A stretch of DNA of 64,000 nt from Mycobacterium kyogaense (GTDB lineage: Bacteria; Actinomycetota; Actinomycetes; Mycobacteriales; Mycobacteriaceae). The stretch spans positions 90,321-154,320 of the forward strand of contig NZ_QJUA01000009.1 of NCBI RefSeq assembly GCF_003254575.1, written 5' to 3'. Shown here piece by piece: positions 1 to 9,369 of this stretch; positions within the stretch are counted from its first letter, which is position 1; the number at the start of each line of letters is the position of its first letter. The notes under the pieces were generated by a model. The model worked only from the letters and a program-made list of their open reading frames with translations, searched no databases and had not been told where the DNA came from. The position numbers were made by a program, and so were the translations under genes.

Positions 1-1
1 C

Positions 2-601
2 GCCAAGGGCCGCCCGGCCGACGCGCTGCACGAGTGGGCGGCCGCCCGCGCGCCGGCGCTCGGTATCCCGGTGACGGCTCTGGAGGCCTACGCCTATGCC
101 GCGCGGGTGGCCGAGGTGGAGAACCCCGACTGCCATCTGAAGTGGACGACGCTGGCGGGCATCGGCCAGGTGGAAAGCCATCACGGCACCTATCGGGGTG
201 CACAGATCAGCGCGAACGGCGATGTCACGCCGCCGATCCGCGGAGTGCTGCTCGACGGCACGGGCGGCAACCTGGAGATCCTCGACCACGATTCGGTCAG
301 CCACGACCCGGCCGTCGAGGACCAGGGTGACGAGCCGTTCGCCCGCGCGATGGGACCGATGCAGTTCATCCCCGAGACGTGGCGGCTCTACGGCGTCGAC
401 GCCAACAACGACGGCAAGATCAGTGCCGACAACATCGACGACGCGGCCCTGTCGGCCGCGGGTTACCTGTGCTGGAGCGGTAAGGACCTGGCCACACCGC
501 GCGGCTGGATGGATGCGCTGCACGCCTACAACCACTCGGATCAGTACGCGCGGACCGTGCGCGACTGGGCGACTGCGTACGCCGAAGGACACCCGCTGTA
601 A
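2..601 (+). CDS. lpqU: LpqU-like lytic murein transglycosylase (5' end outside window)
   Basis: Partial CDS, open in phase from base 2; the N terminus, where the lipoprotein signal would lie, is outside the window. The visible 199 residues carry a transglycosylase (SLT/MltB-like) domain: GIGQVESHHGTY holds the expected catalytic Glu, and GPMQFIPETW is the family's substrate-groove motif. A Ca-loop-like DANNDGK stretch precedes the C-terminal helices. The family cleaves the MurNAc-GlcNAc bond of peptidoglycan at the cell envelope. The gene sits just upstream of enolase, the same place as lpqU (Rv1022) in M. tuberculosis, which supports the symbol. The family call is firm; the lipoprotein status is inferred from the orthologue. 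Confidence 0.85.
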   Translation, partial: AKGRPADALHEWAAARAPALGIPVTALEAYAYAARVAEVENPDCHLKWTTLAGIGQVESHHGTYRGAQISANGDVTPPIRGVLLDGTGGNLEILDHDSVSHDPAVEDQGDEPFARAMGPMQFIPETWRLYGVDANNDGKISADNIDDAALSAAGYLCWSGKDLATPRGWMDALHAYNHSDQYARTVRDWATAYAEGHPL

Positions 602-1957
<1,356 letters not shown>

Positions 1958-1960
1958 CCT

Positions 1961-2635
1961 GTGCCCGAAGCGAAACGGCCCGACCCTCGGCGGCGCACCT
2001 CTCGGCCCGCCGGGCCGGGTAAGCCCGGGCGGGCCAAGCCGGGCGCGACGGGCCGTCGTGAGCGCAGCGCGGCGGAACCACGGGTGTCCGAGGGTGTCGC
2101 CGAGTCAGCACCCGCCGACGTCGAGCAGGACGCTCCGGCTACCTCCATCCGCGCGTCGATCGCTGCGTCCATGCAGGCCTCGGCCGACCAGCGGTTCGGT
2201 TCGACGGCGCGTCGCGCTGCGATCCTGGCGGCGGTGGTGTGTGTGCTCACGTTGACCATCGCCGGGCCGGTGCGCACGTATTTCAGTCAGCGCACCGAGA
2301 TGAAGCAGCTGCAGGCGTCGGAATCCCAACTGCGGGATCAGATCGCCGATCTAGAGGCGCAGAAGGCCAAGCTGGCCGACCCGGTGTTCATCGCCGCGCA
2401 GGCGCGCGAACGGCTGGGTTTCGTGATGCCGGGGGAGATCCCGTATCAGGTGCAGTTGCCGGCCGGGGCCACGCAGTCGGGGGAGGCGCCGCAGGGTGTA
2501 GGTCCCGCCGCGAGCTCCGATCCCTGGTACACAGCGCTGTGGCACACGATCGCCGATGCGCCGCACGGCATTTCACCGGCGGCACCGCTCGCACCCGCTC
2601 CGCCTCCACTTCCCCCTGCGGCGCCCGGTGGTTGA
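1961..2635 (+). CDS. FtsB/DivIC-like septum formation initiator (Rv1024-type)
   Basis: Bitopic division protein of 224 residues. A basic, disordered Pro/Arg-rich N-terminal tail of about 80 residues comes first, then one membrane segment (around residues 85-105, AAILAAVVCVLTLTIAG), then a coiled coil (EMKQLQASESQLRDQIADLE) and the conserved ARERLGFVMPGEIPYQV block of the DivIC/FtsB family. The C terminus is Pro/Ala-rich. The family bridges FtsQ/FtsL at the divisome. The GTG start lies 3 bases after the enolase stop, and the end overlaps the DUF501 start, so it belongs to the eno operon, as Rv1024 does in M. tuberculosis. The family call is good; the role in this organism is inferred. Confidence 0.88.
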   Translation: MPEAKRPDPRRRTSRPAGPGKPGRAKPGATGRRERSAAEPRVSEGVAESAPADVEQDAPATSIRASIAASMQASADQRFGSTARRAAILAAVVCVLTLTIAGPVRTYFSQRTEMKQLQASESQLRDQIADLEAQKAKLADPVFIAAQARERLGFVMPGEIPYQVQLPAGATQSGEAPQGVGPAASSDPWYTALWHTIADAPHGISPAAPLAPAPPPLPPAAPGG

Positions 2636-3119
2636 GCCGACGGATCTCGAGATCGTCGCGCGGCAGTTGGGCCGTGAGCCGCGCGGCGTCCTCGAGATCG
2701 CCTACCGCTGCCCGGACGGGGATCCCGCCGTGGTGAAGACGGCGCCGAAGCTGCCCGACGGCACGCCGTTCCCGACGCTGTACTACCTGACGCATCCGGC
2801 GTTGACGGCGGCGGCGAGCCGGCTCGAATCGTCGGGGCTGATGCGGGAGATGACGCAGCGGCTCGTCGACGACCCGGAGTTGGCCGCGGCGTATCGCCGC
2901 GCCCACGAGTCGTATCTGGCCGAACGCGATGCGATCGAGCCGCTGGGCACGACGTTCTCCGGGGGTGGGATGCCGGACCGGGTCAAGTGTCTGCACGTGG
3001 TGATCGCCCACGCGCTGGCCAAGGGACCGGGTGTCAATCCGTTCGGCGACGAGGCTTTGGCGCTGCTGGCGGCCGAGCCGGAGATGGCCGGCATTCTCGA
3101 TCCGGAGGTGTGGACATGA
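2628..3119 (+). CDS. DUF501 domain protein (Rv1025-type)
   Basis: About 163 residues from the GTG at 2628, which overlaps the end of the FtsB-like gene by 8 bases; the reading frame is open upstream but that part is the shadow of the FtsB tail. Recognisable DUF501 features are EIVARQLGREPRGVLEIAYRC, the VVKTAPKLPDGTPFPTLYYL block and PDRVKCLHVVIAHALAKGPG near the C terminus. A pair of conserved Cys/His positions (RC, KCLHVVIAH) is visible. Biochemical function of DUF501 is unknown. Its stop overlaps the ATG of the phosphatase (ATGA), so the two are translationally coupled. Confidence 0.88.
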   Translation: MVEPTDLEIVARQLGREPRGVLEIAYRCPDGDPAVVKTAPKLPDGTPFPTLYYLTHPALTAAASRLESSGLMREMTQRLVDDPELAAAYRRAHESYLAERDAIEPLGTTFSGGGMPDRVKCLHVVIAHALAKGPGVNPFGDEALALLAAEPEMAGILDPEVWT

Positions 3120-4057
3120 GCTCCAGGGTGGCGGCGGTGGATTGCGGAACCAATTCGATCCGCTTGCTGATCGCTGACGTCTCCGACGGGCGGCTCACCG
3201 ACGTGCACCGCGAGATGCGGATCGTGCGGCTGGGGCAGGGGGTGGACGCCACGGGCGAGTTCGCGCCCGAGGCGCTGGCCCGAACGCGTGCGGCGCTCGA
3301 GGCCTACGCCGCGCTGATGCGTGATCACGAGGTGTCGGCGGTGCGGATGGTGGCGACGTCGGCGGCGCGCGACGCCGGTAATCGGGACGAGTTCTTCGCG
3401 ATGACGTCCGAGGTGCTCGGTGCGGTGGTGCCGGGTGCGGTGGCCGAGGTGATCACCGGCGAGCAGGAGGCGCGGTTGTCTTTCCTCGGTGCGGTCGGCG
3501 AATTGGATTCGGCGGCAGCACCGTTCGTGGTGGTCGACTTGGGTGGCGGCTCGACCGAGGTGGTGCTGGGCTCCGACGATGTGGTGGCCGCGTACTCGGC
3601 GGACATCGGGTGCGTGCGGTTGACCGAGCGGTGCTTGCACTCCGATCCGCCCACCGATGAGGAGATCGAGGCGGCGCGCGCGGTGGTGCGCGAGGCTCTC
3701 GAGACGGTGCTCTCGGTGGTGCCCGTGCAGCAGGCCCGCACGTGGGTGGGCGTCGCCGGCACGATGACCACGTTGGCCGCGCTTGCGCGGAAGATGACCA
3801 CCTACGACCCCGACGCGATCCACCTGTCGTCGGTGAAGTTCGACGATCTGCTGCCGGTCTGTGCGGAGCTACTGGCGATGACGCGCGCCCAGCGCGCCGT
3901 GCTGGGGCCCATGCACGAAGGCCGGGTCGACGTGATCGGTGGCGGTGCGCTGATCGTGACGGAGTTGGCCGCGGTGCTCGGCGAGCGGGCCGGCATCGAC
4001 ACGCTCCTGGTCAGTGAGCACGACATCCTCGACGGGATTGCGCTCTCGATCGCCTGA
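3116..4057 (+). CDS. ppx2: Ppx/GppA family exopolyphosphatase (Rv1026-type)
   Basis: 313 residues from the ATG at 3116, which overlaps the previous stop by ATGA and has GGAG about 9 bases upstream. It belongs to the actin/hsp70-like Ppx/GppA phosphatases, which hydrolyse polyphosphate or the pentaphosphate alarmone pppGpp. Visible motifs are the phosphate-1 loop (DCGTNSIRLLIAD), the ATSAARDAGNR segment, EVITGEQEARLSF, and the phosphate-2 loop VVDLGGGSTEVVLG. The C-terminal RNA-binding-like domain of long Ppx proteins is absent, as in Rv1026. Position at the end of the eno-FtsB-DUF501 run matches M. tuberculosis. Which substrate it uses cannot be read from sequence. Confidence 0.92.
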   Translation: MSSRVAAVDCGTNSIRLLIADVSDGRLTDVHREMRIVRLGQGVDATGEFAPEALARTRAALEAYAALMRDHEVSAVRMVATSAARDAGNRDEFFAMTSEVLGAVVPGAVAEVITGEQEARLSFLGAVGELDSAAAPFVVVDLGGGSTEVVLGSDDVVAAYSADIGCVRLTERCLHSDPPTDEEIEAARAVVREALETVLSVVPVQQARTWVGVAGTMTTLAALARKMTTYDPDAIHLSSVKFDDLLPVCAELLAMTRAQRAVLGPMHEGRVDVIGGGALIVTELAAVLGERAGIDTLLVSEHDILDGIALSIA

Positions 4058-4059
4058 CC

Positions 4060-4075
4060 GGCCGCCGCCGCGGCC
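4060..4075. terminator. GC hairpin between convergent genes
   Basis: A perfect inverted repeat, GGCCGC-CGCC-GCGGCC (6-bp stem, 4-base loop), starts 3 bases after the phosphatase stop and ends just before the stop of the convergent DUF4383 gene. There is no U-tract, as is usual for mycobacterial hairpin terminators. It could serve both directions; activity is inferred. Confidence 0.45.
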
Positions 4076-4076
4076 C

Positions 4077-4544
4077 TCAGTGGCTGGCGGCGCGCCGGAC
4101 CCGCGAGCGACGCTTGGTGGGGTCGTGTTGGCCGGCGAGCGTGACGGCGAGGAGCACCATCACCGCCCCGATGCCTGCGTGCAACCAGTTGTCGGCGCCG
4201 TTGAGCGGGATGACGTGGGCGTTGCTACCACGTTCGACGAGCAGCCCGTAGAGCCACAGCCCGAGATAGATCAGGCCGCCGCCGAGCAGGTAGGCGCGGG
4301 CGGCGGCGTAGCTGCGCGCACCGGCGAACCCCGCGACGCCGACCACGATGTGCACGACGTTGAGCAACACCGACACCAGGAACATGCCGAACAGCAGGGC
4401 ACCGGACTGCTGACCGGCCCAGGTCAGCCGGTCGATCCCCGATGTGATGCCGGGGATGAATCCGAGCACCCCGATGACGGTCAAGGCGACCGCCACGATG
4501 AGTGCCGCGCCCTGCACCGCCATGTATTTGGGCTTGTCCGCCAT
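4077..4544 (-). CDS. DUF4383 membrane protein
   Basis: 155 residues from the ATG at 4544 (MADKPKYMAVQGAAL), chosen because an AAGGAGG ribosome site (4549-4555) sits 4-5 bases upstream; a GTG at 4559 would overlap that site. Four hydrophobic helices are visible, with short basic ends (PTKRRSRVRRAAS at the C terminus). The GVAGFAGARSYAAARAYLLGGGLIYLGLW stretch, spread over helices 2-3, is typical of DUF4383. Function unknown; relatives often occur among stress-induced actinobacterial genes. A SigF-type promoter lies 45 bases upstream, which agrees with that. Convergent with the Ppx gene. Confidence 0.85.
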   Translation of the reverse strand: MADKPKYMAVQGAALIVAVALTVIGVLGFIPGITSGIDRLTWAGQQSGALLFGMFLVSVLLNVVHIVVGVAGFAGARSYAAARAYLLGGGLIYLGLWLYGLLVERGSNAHVIPLNGADNWLHAGIGAVMVLLAVTLAGQHDPTKRRSRVRRAASH

Positions 4545-4588
4545 GCGGTCCTCCTTCACGTCGTCATATTGACGTGCGTGCTGAAGAG

Positions 4589-4613
4589 GTACCCCGCTCG
4601 GCGCCGGGATAAC
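4589..4613 (-). promoter_or_regulatory. Candidate SigF promoter of the DUF4383 gene
   Basis: Read on the minus strand: GTTA (4613-4610), 15 bases, then GGGTAC (4594-4589). The mycobacterial SigF consensus is roughly GGTTT/GTTT, 15-17 bases, GGGTAY. The start codon at 4544 follows at a normal leader distance. The same spacing recurs at several other genes in this window, which strengthens the call. Confidence 0.6.
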
Positions 4614-4616
4614 ACC

Positions 4617-6488
4617 TCAGGGGCGCAGGATCGGGCCCAGCTTCTCCAGCACGGTCGGGTCCTCGATGGTCGACGGGACGGGTTCGTCTCGGCCGGTGGC
4701 CAGCCCGCGCATCGTTTTGCGCAGGATCTTGCCCGACCGCGTCTTCGGTAGGGCGGGGACGACGTCGACGAGCCGGAACGCGGCGACGGCGCCGATCTCG
4801 TCACGCACCAGCTGGACCAGCTCTGCGGCCAGCCCGTCGGTGGAGGCGCCGGCCTTGACCACGACCAGCCCGCGCGGCGCCTGCCCCTTGATCTCGTCGG
4901 GCACCCCGATCACCGCGCATTCGGCGACCGCGGGATGGGTTGCCAGCACCTCTTCGATGGCGCCGGTGGACAGCCGGTGTCCGGCGACGTTGATGACGTC
5001 GTCGATGCGTCCCATCACGAACAGGTATCCGTCGGTGTCGAAGTGGCCGCCGTCGCCGGTGAGGTAGTAGCCCGGGTATTCGGACAGGTACGACTGCTCG
5101 TAGCGCGCGTCGGCGTGCCACAGCGTCGGCAGGGTGCCCGGCGGCAGGGGCAGCCGGATGCAGATGGCGCCCTCCTGGTCTGGGGCGCAGTCGCTGCCGT
5201 CTTCGCGCAGGATGTGCACGTCGAAGCCGGGCATCGGGACGGTCGGTGAGCCCGCCTTGATCGGAAACTGTTCTGTTCCCATGGGATTGGCGGCGATCGG
5301 CCAGCCCGTCTCGGTCTGCCACCAGTGATCGATCACCGGGACGCCCAGCTTGTCGGCGGCCCAGTGATAGGTGTCGGGGTCGAGGCGTTCACCAGCGAGG
5401 TACAGGTATTCCAGTGCGGACAGGTCGTATTCGCTCACGTAGGCACCCTCGGGGTCCTCCTTGCGGATGGCGCGGATCGCGGTGGGTGCGGTGAACAGTG
5501 CCTTGACGCCGTGTTCGGAGATCACCCGCCAGAACGCGCCCGGATCTGGGGTGCCGACGGGTTTGCCCTCGTACAGTACGGCCGTCGCGCCGAGAAGCAG
5601 TGGGGCATAGACGATGTAGGAGTGGCCGACCACCCAGCCGACGTCAGAGGCCGCCCAGAACACGTCGCCGGGGGCGATGTCGTAGATGTGCTTCATGCTC
5701 CACAGCAGCGCGACGGCGTGGCCACCGTTGTCGCGCACGATGCCCTTGGGTTTGCCGGTGGTGCCGGAGGTGTAGAGCACGTAGAGCGGGTCGGTGGCGG
5801 CGACGGGGACGGGGTCGACGGGGCTCGCGGCGGCCATCGCGTCGGACCAGTCCAGGTCGCGGCCCTCGATGAGCTCGCAGCGATGCGTGTCCCGTTGTAC
5901 GACAAGACAATGCCGCGGCGGGTGTTCGGACATTTCGATCGCGGCGTCGAGCATCGGCTTGTATTCCACGATTCGTGTCGGCTCGATCCCGCACGATGCC
6001 GAGACGATCACGGCCGGTTGGACGTCGTCGATACGGACGGCGAGCTCGTGGGGTGCGAATCCGCCGAAGACCACCGAGTGCACCGCGCCCAGTCGTGCGC
6101 ATGCCAGCATCGCGATCACGGCCTCGGGGATCATCGGCATGTAGATGATCACCCGGTCGCCGTGGCCGACGCCGAGATCGCGCAGCGCACCGGCGAATCG
6201 CGCGGTGTGATCGGTCAATTCGCGATAGGTGTAGGTGCGTTGGGTGTCGGTGACCGCGGAGTCGTAGATCAGTGCGGCCTGCTCGCCCCTGCCGGCTTCG
6301 ACGTGGCGATCCAGGGCGTTGGCGCAGGTGTTGAGTTCGGCGTCGGGGAACCAGCGGTAGAACGGGGGCCGGCTGTCGTCGAGGATGCGCTGCGGTGCGC
6401 GAGTCCAGGTGACGGCGGTGGCCGCGTCGGCCCAGAAGGCTTCGGGGTCGGTGATGCTGGCGTCGAACAGGTCGCGGTACCCGGGCAT
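4617..6488 (-). CDS. Propionyl/acetyl-CoA synthetase-like AMP-forming acyl-CoA ligase (PrpE/ACSS3-type)
   Basis: 623 residues from the ATG at 6488 (MPGYRDLF); the frame is open upstream but those codons are dominated by the divergent promoter region. An ACAS_N segment (PDAELNTCANALDRHVEAGRG) is followed by the adenylation core: YTSGTTGKPKG phosphate loop, GGHAVALLWSMK, YLYLAGERLDPDT, the HWWQTETGWPI aromatic motif, and TGDGGHFDTDGY. The C-terminal lid has PKTRSGKILRK with the catalytic, acetylatable Lys. The family converts short-chain carboxylates, ATP and CoA to acyl-CoA. The Gly-Gly-His after the P-loop and the overall pattern favour propionate or other short acids over acetate. It is divergent from a hydrolase gene, 37 bases apart. 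Confidence 0.88.
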   Translation of the reverse strand: MPGYRDLFDASITDPEAFWADAATAVTWTRAPQRILDDSRPPFYRWFPDAELNTCANALDRHVEAGRGEQAALIYDSAVTDTQRTYTYRELTDHTARFAGALRDLGVGHGDRVIIYMPMIPEAVIAMLACARLGAVHSVVFGGFAPHELAVRIDDVQPAVIVSASCGIEPTRIVEYKPMLDAAIEMSEHPPRHCLVVQRDTHRCELIEGRDLDWSDAMAAASPVDPVPVAATDPLYVLYTSGTTGKPKGIVRDNGGHAVALLWSMKHIYDIAPGDVFWAASDVGWVVGHSYIVYAPLLLGATAVLYEGKPVGTPDPGAFWRVISEHGVKALFTAPTAIRAIRKEDPEGAYVSEYDLSALEYLYLAGERLDPDTYHWAADKLGVPVIDHWWQTETGWPIAANPMGTEQFPIKAGSPTVPMPGFDVHILREDGSDCAPDQEGAICIRLPLPPGTLPTLWHADARYEQSYLSEYPGYYLTGDGGHFDTDGYLFVMGRIDDVINVAGHRLSTGAIEEVLATHPAVAECAVIGVPDEIKGQAPRGLVVVKAGASTDGLAAELVQLVRDEIGAVAAFRLVDVVPALPKTRSGKILRKTMRGLATGRDEPVPSTIEDPTVLEKLGPILRP

Positions 6489-6525
6489 AGCAGCACCGTA
6501 AACCCTCCCCGTTAGTCTCAGGGGC

Positions 6526-7398
6526 ATGACGAACCAACCCCCTCCGATCGGAGGGGTCCGCCGCAGTCACGTGACCGCGCATGGTGTCCGATTCCACGTG
6601 ACCGAGGCCGGACCCGAGGACGGCAGGCCGGTGCTCGCGCTGCACGGCTGGCCCCAGCACCACTGGGCGTACCGCGACCTGCTCGCCGATCCGCCGCCCG
6701 GTCTGCGGATCATCGCGCCCGATCTGCCCGGCTACGGCTGGTCGGGCCCGGCGCCGCACAAGTGGGCCAAAGAAGACGTGGTCAGCGACCTGGTGGCGCT
6801 GATGGATGCGATGGGTCTGGAGCATGTCCTGCTCGTCGGTCACGACTGGGGCGGCTTCATCGGCCATCTGCTGGCGCTGCGGGTACCCGAGCGGATCGAC
6901 GGTTATCTGGTGCTCAACATCCCGCACCCGTGGGTCTCGGCGAAGGCGCTGGCGCCGCACCTGTGGCGTTTCCTGCTCTATCAGCCGTTCGTCGCGTCGA
7001 TCGGGGTGCCGCTGCAGCGGCGCACGCCGTATCTGGAGCGAGTGATCTTCGGAGTCGCCGCTCCCAAGGTCGATCGCCCGACGGCGCGGGTCTACGCCGA
7101 CGCGTTCCGGGACCCGATGGTCGCGAGGACCGCCCGGGACACCTACCGCACGTTCCTGTTGCGCGAGGCGCGGCACAGTGCGCGTAACCCGGAGCGGCGG
7201 CGGTCGACGGTGCCGACGCGCGCGCTGTTCGGCAAGGACGACACGGCCATCCACCCGTCGCTGGCCGCTGCCGAGACCGCCCACGCCGACGACTACACCT
7301 TGGAGCTGGTCGACGGCGGCCACTTCATCCTCGACGAACAGCCAGAGCTGGTGCGCGCCAGGCTGATCGACCTCGCCAACGAGATCCCGCCCCGCTAG
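6526..7398 (+). CDS. Alpha/beta hydrolase, epoxide hydrolase/haloalkane dehalogenase-like
   Basis: 290 residues. The oxyanion motif HGWPQHHWAYR and the nucleophile elbow LLVGHDWGGFIG (Asp nucleophile, not Ser) place it with epoxide hydrolases and haloalkane dehalogenases. The catalytic His is in LVDGGHFILDEQPE, and FGKDDTAIHP supplies the charge-relay segment. There is no signal peptide, so it is likely cytosolic. The gene starts 37 bases from the divergent acyl-CoA ligase and ends before an inverted repeat at 7408-7465. Substrate unknown. The family is clear; dehalogenase versus epoxide hydrolase cannot be settled here. Confidence 0.85.
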   Translation: MTNQPPPIGGVRRSHVTAHGVRFHVTEAGPEDGRPVLALHGWPQHHWAYRDLLADPPPGLRIIAPDLPGYGWSGPAPHKWAKEDVVSDLVALMDAMGLEHVLLVGHDWGGFIGHLLALRVPERIDGYLVLNIPHPWVSAKALAPHLWRFLLYQPFVASIGVPLQRRTPYLERVIFGVAAPKVDRPTARVYADAFRDPMVARTARDTYRTFLLREARHSARNPERRRSTVPTRALFGKDDTAIHPSLAAAETAHADDYTLELVDGGHFILDEQPELVRARLIDLANEIPPR

Positions 7399-7407
7399 TT
7401 CTCCCCG

Positions 7408-7465
7408 CGAGCAGACGCGAACTCGAGCTCCAGGGGCCTGAAAAGCTCGAGTCCGCGTCTGCTCG
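7408..7465. repeat. 22-bp inverted repeat, dispersed-element or terminator candidate
   Basis: Left arm 7408-7429 (begins CGAGCAGACGCGA) pairs with right arm 7444-7465 at 21 of 22 positions around a 14-base loop that itself contains CAGGGGCCTG. The GAGCAGACGC core resembles a palindrome I recall as common in mycobacterial intergenic regions. It lies just after the hydrolase stop. It could terminate transcription or be a dispersed repeat; both are inferences. Confidence 0.55.
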
Positions 7466-7544
7466 GCGTCAAAGATCAGCCCGCACCCGTCAAGATGTCG
7501 CAAGGATCGCGTGCGGGTGGTTCGTGACGGCGTAGACCGGGGAC

Positions 7545-8213
7545 ATGGCCGTTCTCGACGTTCCCCGTCCCGCCCATCACCTGCCGTCGACGATCCGGGG
7601 CATGCGGCGCCGGCTGCCGATGTCCACTCCCAGCGTGCCCGCGGGGGCGCTGATCGATCCGGCGGTGGCCGGCTGGGTGCGCGCCCACGGCATCACCGTG
7701 TCGGCCGCGAGCGCGGGCGATCTCGCGCTGACCGGATCCTGCGGTATCGGGGCCGAACACGTCATGCTGCGGTGTGACGCGACGACGTCGCTGATCCGGG
7801 CCGCGGTCGCCGCCGGGGTGACGCGGTTCCTGGTCGCCACCGAGCGGCACGTCGACGTGCTGGCGTCGGTCGGCCACCCCGGCATCGCGGTCTACCTCGA
7901 CGACCGAGGGCCGGCTGTGATTGGCGAGCGCCGACTCCAGGTCGTCGGATTGCACGCCGATGTGGACGACTCCGCGGGCGCGGTGGAGTGGGGGACGGCA
8001 GCCGAGCGGCTGCTGTGCCGCACCGCGGTGCTGCGTACCTGCGGGCTACCGTTGACGCGGATCAGCCTGGGCGGCGGGAACGCCTCCGACTGGGTCTACG
8101 GCGGTGGACAGTTCAGCGCGGCGGTGGCCGCGGAGGTCGACGGTGCGCTCACCGACGGATGCGCGCGGTGGCGGCTGCCACGGCCGTCGGTGATGCTCGG
8201 CCCCGCGACGTGA
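7545..8213 (+). CDS. LysA-like PLP-barrel protein, short, without the PLP lysine motif
   Basis: 222 residues from the first ATG; ATGs at 7602 and 7620 are equally possible. The body parallels the middle of the diaminopimelate decarboxylase (fold type III) barrel: ITVSAASAGDLAL matches the LDIATGGELA strand, VTRFLVATERHVDVL the next strand, LQVVGLHADV the LVGLHSHIG strand, and ISLGGGNA the DLGGG phosphate-binding loop. The N-terminal YASKA motif, which carries the Lys that holds PLP, is missing, as is the C-terminal beta domain. It is therefore probably not an active decarboxylase. Either a degenerate paralogue or a small barrel with another role. Ends 2 bases from the convergent small membrane gene. 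Confidence 0.5.
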   Translation: MAVLDVPRPAHHLPSTIRGMRRRLPMSTPSVPAGALIDPAVAGWVRAHGITVSAASAGDLALTGSCGIGAEHVMLRCDATTSLIRAAVAAGVTRFLVATERHVDVLASVGHPGIAVYLDDRGPAVIGERRLQVVGLHADVDDSAGAVEWGTAAERLLCRTAVLRTCGLPLTRISLGGGNASDWVYGGGQFSAAVAAEVDGALTDGCARWRLPRPSVMLGPAT

Positions 8214-8215
8214 CC

Positions 8216-8449
8216 TCAGTGCCCGGGTTCGCTGGCCACCAGGCCGGCGGCCTGAGCCTTGGCGACGGTGTCTTCCCATGCGCGCTCGCCGGCGACGAGT
8301 ACGGCCAGGGCGATCACCAACGCGAACGCCGACACGGTCCAGTACAACAGGGGGGCACCCGGCGTCGCCATCAACATCACCGCGAGGCTGGCGGGAAACG
8401 CGAGCACAGCTGCACACCCGAGCAGCCGGGTGTCGATCGAGCGAAACAT
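8216..8449 (-). CDS. Small two-helix membrane protein, unknown function
   Basis: 77 residues with two hydrophobic segments (LGCAAVLAFPASLAVMLMA, about residues 10-28, and LLYWTVSAFALVIALAVLVAG, about 34-54) followed by a charged cytoplasmic-looking tail (ERAWEDTVAKAQAAGLVASEPGH). GC-rich third positions support coding. No family recognised. It is convergent with the LysA-like gene and divides two groups of stress-associated genes. An AGAGGC ribosome site precedes the ATG. Confidence 0.6.
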   Translation of the reverse strand: MFRSIDTRLLGCAAVLAFPASLAVMLMATPGAPLLYWTVSAFALVIALAVLVAGERAWEDTVAKAQAAGLVASEPGH

Positions 8450-8519
8450 GCCTCTACAGTCCGACCGGCGACTAAGAACATGCCTATCGCTAGCTGTGGA
8501 AAGGCTATGAGTTCGCTAC

Positions 8520-8795
8520 TCAGCCGGGCGGCGGCTCATTGGTCAGCGCCAGGTAGCCCCGAGCCCCGGCCCGCTGCAGGCTCGCCCGTACCAACCCGAC
8601 GATCAGGCCCTGGATGGCGCCGGCGATCAGTACCGACGACGTCGAGTAGCTGAGGTCTTTGGGGTCAGGGGGTTCGGGATCGTTCTGGCCGACCCGTTTC
8701 CAGATCTGGCCGAAGATCTGCCCGGCCAGCAAGCCGCCGCCGACACCGGTGGCCACCGACAGCGGGGTGTACATCTTCCTCGACAGCCTGCTCAT
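8520..8795 (-). CDS. DUF4235 membrane protein
   Basis: 91 residues from the ATG at 8795 (MSRLSRKMYTPLSVA). The upstream in-frame start is rejected because it lies within the promoter. The pattern, a basic start, a Gly-rich helix (VGGGLLAGQIFGQIWKRV), an acidic Pro-rich linker (QNDPEPPDPKDLSYS), then a second helix (VLIAGAIQGLIVGLVRA) and GARGYLALT, matches DUF4235. Function unknown; such proteins are often stress-induced in actinobacteria. A SigF-type promoter lies 11 bases upstream of the start codon, predicting a very short leader. Confidence 0.82.
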   Translation of the reverse strand: MSRLSRKMYTPLSVATGVGGGLLAGQIFGQIWKRVGQNDPEPPDPKDLSYSTSSVLIAGAIQGLIVGLVRASLQRAGARGYLALTNEPPPG

Positions 8796-8805
8796 GGGGC
8801 GCTGA

Positions 8806-8830
8806 TTACCCGAGCCTGCGGTAACCAAAC
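8806..8830 (-). promoter_or_regulatory. Candidate SigF promoter of the DUF4235 gene
   Basis: On the minus strand GTTT (8830-8827), 15 bases, GGGTAA (8811-8806). Spacing is identical to the motifs at 9369-9393, 10277-10301 and 16157-16181. The start codon follows at 8795, so the transcript would be almost leaderless. Confidence 0.62.
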
Positions 8831-8868
8831 TCCGTACGACGCTGATGCGCGGGTGCGAAGATCGACCT

Positions 8869-9369
8869 GTGAACGCACATCCTCTCGACGACGACGGAGG
8901 GTGGGACAGGCGAGCCCGTCATGAGACGGAAACCGAACGGCTGGACCGCAATTGGTCGAGCCTGCTGCAGGAGCTACGGGTCGTGCAGACCGGGGTGCAG
9001 CTGCTCACCGGATTCTTGCTGACGCTTCCGTTCCAGCAGCGGTTCACGATGCTGGGCCAGAAGATGCAGGTGGTCTATCTGGCGACGGTGAGCGCGGCCG
9101 TGCTGTCCACGGCACTGCTGATCGCCCCGGTCGGGATGCACCGCCTGCTGTTCCGGCGCCATCGCCTCGAGACGTTGGTCACCGCGGCGCACCGCTGCGC
9201 CTTCGCCGGTCTGCTGTTGCTCGGTGTCGCGGTCACCGGCATGACGGTCATCATCTTCGACACCGTCGCCGGGTTGACCGCCGCGCTGATCGCCGGGGTG
9301 GCTGCGCTCGTGCTGTTCGCTTCGTTCTGGGTGGCGTTGCCGCTCGCGCTACGCCGCAGCGACCCGTAG
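8869..9369 (+). CDS. DUF6328 membrane protein
   Basis: 166 residues from the GTG at 8869 (VNAHPLDDDGGW); a GTG at 8845 is an alternative. After an acidic, hydrophilic N terminus comes SSLLQELRVVQTGVQLLTG and LLTLPFQQRF, the DUF6328 signature, then four membrane helices with a basic loop (RRHRLETLVTAAHR) between the second and third. Function unknown. It is transcribed divergently from the DUF4235 gene and precedes the stress SDR gene, whose candidate SigF promoter overlaps its last codons. Confidence 0.82.
   Translation: MNAHPLDDDGGWDRRARHETETERLDRNWSSLLQELRVVQTGVQLLTGFLLTLPFQQRFTMLGQKMQVVYLATVSAAVLSTALLIAPVGMHRLLFRRHRLETLVTAAHRCAFAGLLLLGVAVTGMTVIIFDTVAGLTAALIAGVAALVLFASFWVALPLALRRSDP

Noticed and set aside
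5325..6515. 396-residue open frame opposite the acyl-CoA ligase
   Set aside because: Mirror of a GC-rich coding strand; the ligase frame is plainly the real one.
5644..7503. 619-residue minus-strand frame across the ligase and hydrolase genes
   Set aside because: Spans two real divergent genes in other frames; composition is His/Arg-rich nonsense.
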